From assembly GCF_000612665.1 (NCBI RefSeq), contig NZ_HG942074.1, positions 1-44,299 on the forward strand: a stretch of 44,299 bases of DNA. The letters run 5' to 3'. The notes beneath the pieces are model-generated. The model ran no database searches. It saw nothing but the letters and a program-made list of their open reading frames with translations, and had not been told where the DNA came from. A program made the position numbers and the translations under genes. This stretch comes from Neobacillus dielmonensis (lineage in GTDB: Bacteria; Bacillota; Bacilli; Bacillales; Cytobacillaceae). Below, piece by piece: positions 42,424 through 44,299 of the stretch. Position 1 is the stretch's first letter, and each line of letters begins with the position of its first letter.

Positions 42424-44007
42424 GTGAAGCTGGAAACGTTTTTGCATCATCTGCATTATGATACAGATAAAGTTGTACCATCAGATTGGGAAGTGGACTG
42501 GGAGGACGCGCCACTTCCTTATAAACTGTACCGTGGCTTGCCTGAAATAGCATTATCCGGAGATGTACCTCTAACGCTCACACTAAGAGATACTCAGGCA
42601 CAACCAGAACTTGAGGAGCTTGGCCATTTTTTATGGTATGTATACGGGCTTTCCAAGTACGCCCAAACAGCTTTTTTAGAAACATCTGAGGAGATTGCTT
42701 CTGTCAGTTATGCCCAGTTGTATCGCAGATATGTTCCCTCTGGTGGGGCATTATATCCCAATGAATTATATGTTTATTTAAAGCTGGAGGATGTACCCGA
42801 GGGAATTTATCACTACGATGTGGCACATCATCGCCTCCTATTGCTGCGCGAAGGTAATTACGATTCCTATATATCCAGAGGCCTCGGCAACAGCTGTGAC
42901 ATTTCTGATTGTTTCTGCACCGTTTTTGTTTCGACTGTTTTTTGGAAAAACTTCTATAAATATAATAATTTTTCCTACAGACTTCAAGGTCTAGATGCAG
43001 GTGTGGTCATAGGGCAAACATTAGAAGTAGCCAGTAGGATGGGGTTCTCATCACGGGTATGTTACCAATTTCTTGATCGTTCGATTAATCATTTGCTAGG
43101 GCTCTCTGAACAGGACGAAAGTGTCTATGCAGTCATCCCATTATCGAGTCATTCATCTATCCATGATGTTGGCACATTTGCTAAAAAAGAACATGTTTCT
43201 GCCGCTGAACTGTCCCAGGAAGTACCAATACTGGAGCATGAAACTTACAATCGTTCCAAGAAAATTGTTGATTACCCGCTGCTCAAAGAGATGAATGAAG
43301 CATCGATATTTGAAACGACACAGTCATTTGGGAAGATAACCAAGGAGGAGCAGGGGACAAGGGCCTTAAGTTCAGAATTTTTTATTCTGCCATTTACGGA
43401 GCCCTTTTCATACGACTTTGCTTCTGTTTGTAGAGAGAGACACTCTCCCGACCTTGATTTTATGAGAGGGAAAGTCAGTCAAGCTACACTGTCTACTTTG
43501 TTAAAAGAGACATTTTCTTTTTCGTATCAGAATGACCTAGATGGCATCCAGAGGTTTTCTAAGACTCGTCTATCTTTGAATGGCTTTTTTAATAATGTAG
43601 AGGGTATACCAAATGGTGCATATGCTTATGACAAAAGTGCACATGCACTTCGAAGAATAGCAAGCGGTGATTTCCGTGAGATTTTGCAATATGGGCTCAC
43701 AATGCCCAATGTCAATCTGTTTCAAGTTCCGCTCTGCCTGCATGTTATTGGAGGAAAGGATCACCTTAACGAGGAATTGGGATATAGGGGATATCGAATA
43801 CAACAGATGGAGGCGGGTATCCTCGTACAACGGCTGCTCTTGATATCGTGTGCCTTAGGGATGGGAGGGCACCCTTTGTTAGGGTTTGACGCGAATCGAT
43901 GTGATGAACTATACAGAGCCGATTCGAACCAAGTAACGAGTCTCATCCAAATCCCTGTAGGACCATATCGTCCCCGTGCTTGGTTGAAAGGAAGCTTGAC
44001 AAGCTAA
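42424..44007 (+). CDS. SagB-like azoline dehydrogenase, tandem nitroreductase domains
   Basis: A 527-residue FMN-dependent dehydrogenase that would oxidise azolines to azoles. The N-terminal nitroreductase domain has the FMN-binding YVPSGGALYPNELYVYL (103-119) and the K179-Y180 pair with Y185-R186 in KYNNFSYRLQGLDAG, matching the catalytic Lys-Tyr of the family. The second half (about 290-527) is another nitroreductase-like unit, with PNGAYAYDKSAHALRRI and YRGYRIQQMEAGILVQRLL, probably for dimer-like packing without its own catalysis. GTG 42424 has AGGAGGTG upstream. It lies 21 nt after the cyclodehydratase and is the last cluster gene in the window. Confidence 0.92.
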   Translation: MKLETFLHHLHYDTDKVVPSDWEVDWEDAPLPYKLYRGLPEIALSGDVPLTLTLRDTQAQPELEELGHFLWYVYGLSKYAQTAFLETSEEIASVSYAQLYRRYVPSGGALYPNELYVYLKLEDVPEGIYHYDVAHHRLLLLREGNYDSYISRGLGNSCDISDCFCTVFVSTVFWKNFYKYNNFSYRLQGLDAGVVIGQTLEVASRMGFSSRVCYQFLDRSINHLLGLSEQDESVYAVIPLSSHSSIHDVGTFAKKEHVSAAELSQEVPILEHETYNRSKKIVDYPLLKEMNEASIFETTQSFGKITKEEQGTRALSSEFFILPFTEPFSYDFASVCRERHSPDLDFMRGKVSQATLSTLLKETFSFSYQNDLDGIQRFSKTRLSLNGFFNNVEGIPNGAYAYDKSAHALRRIASGDFREILQYGLTMPNVNLFQVPLCLHVIGGKDHLNEELGYRGYRIQQMEAGILVQRLLLISCALGMGGHPLLGFDANRCDELYRADSNQVTSLIQIPVGPYRPRAWLKGSLTS

Positions 44008-44078
44008 GGGGAAATTTGGAGACCTCACAGCCCAGGCAATTTAACAATTCTCGAATCAGAAAATGTAGAATAATTCAT

Positions 44079-44112
44079 TGGCCCAGTGCAGATGAAAGGG
44101 CCAGGGCTATTT
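44079..44112 (+). terminator. Weak hairpin after the dehydrogenase gene
   Basis: TGGCCC pairs with GGGCCA across a 13-nt loop, followed by GGGCTATTTT. The U-run is poor, so termination is uncertain. Confidence 0.35.
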
Positions 44113-44198
44113 TGGGGCATAAAGGAAATGTTCCCTAAATCTTAAGGTAAGCACAAGAATTGCCAGCCAATGAAAACCACTAATTGTTGCCCAGAATA

Positions 44199-44299
44199 GT
44201 CTACGTGACCCCGATCTGGCTTTTTCAAAGTAACCGGTCGCGTAGAGGGTGTCTACGTGACCCGAATGCAGTTTTTTCAAAGTAACCGGTCACGTAGAG
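44199..44299 (+). repeat. Tandem hairpins TCTACGTGACC...GGTCRCGTAGA, cut by the window end
   Basis: Two copies with 52-bp period, each TCTACGTGACC, a T-rich middle with CTTTTTCAAAGTAACC or TTTTTTCAAAGTAACC, then GGTCGCGTAGA or GGTCACGTAGA. A decayed relative lies at about 34431-34497. The second copy runs into the window end, so more copies may follow. Confidence 0.75.

Overview
The window looks like chromosome from a low-GC, spore-forming Bacillaceae bacterium (Bacillus in the broad sense, Neobacillus-like). This rests on gene families rather than any search: PaiA/PaiB, a T-box-controlled ileS, CtsR operators, orthologue-like ywqA, yoxD, ccdC and yjbI genes, a sporulation-type PAS histidine kinase, a CBO0543-family protein, and dispersed hairpin repeats typical of Bacillaceae intergenic DNA. 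Most of the window is a patchwork of one- to three-gene transcription units separated by clear intrinsic terminators.

Layout. 1-2.7 kb: a partial MarR regulator with paiA-paiB, then a PadR/membrane-protein pair. 2.8-3.6 kb: a minus-strand gene of unknown function whose promoter is bracketed by two CtsR-type operators. 3.7-6.5 kb: an orphan NarL-type response regulator, a CPBP membrane protease and a methyltransferase. 6.6-8.7 kb: a LysR regulator and a cobalamin-independent methionine synthase-like gene with an exact MET-box between them. 9-11 kb: a CBO0543 protein and an MFS exporter preceded by a leader peptide and two hairpins. 11.2-13.2 kb: one protein fusing an ECF sigma-like region to a membrane anti-sigma-like region. 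13.4-14.1 kb: thioredoxin and a frameshifted merR. 14.2-17.7 kb: T-box plus a eukaryote-like (type 2) ileS. 18-26.7 kb: a SWIM/SNF2 helicase, then a UPF1-like helicase present as a decayed 5' fragment and, 2.2 kb downstream, as an intact copy. 26.9-31.3 kb: a truncated globin with an FNR-like site at -41.5, a Cof-type phosphatase, a small basic proline-rich protein, an M23-like peptidase and a histidine kinase. 31.4-37.8 kb: small genes and repeats, a hydrolase, an XRE pair, ccdC, yoxD, a FixH-like lipoprotein and a DUF2294 protein.

38-44 kb holds the main biosynthetic system, a linear azol(in)e-containing peptide (TOMM) cluster of the heterocycloanthracin/sonorensin type. It comprises a Cys/Gly-rich precursor, a terminator-like attenuator, an Ocin-ThiF-like leader-binding protein, a fused partial-C/YcaO cyclodehydratase and a tandem-domain SagB-like dehydrogenase. 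The three enzyme genes are tightly packed (4-nt overlap, then a 21-nt gap). No exporter, leader protease or immunity gene is visible before the window ends.

The observations I consider most worth following are the TOMM precursor, the CtsR-controlled unknown gene, the MFS leader, the MET-box and FNR-like promoters, and the sigma/anti-sigma fusion. Several genes carry single-base frameshifts (merR, a GNAT gene, the first helicase copy); these could be real decay or sequence errors.
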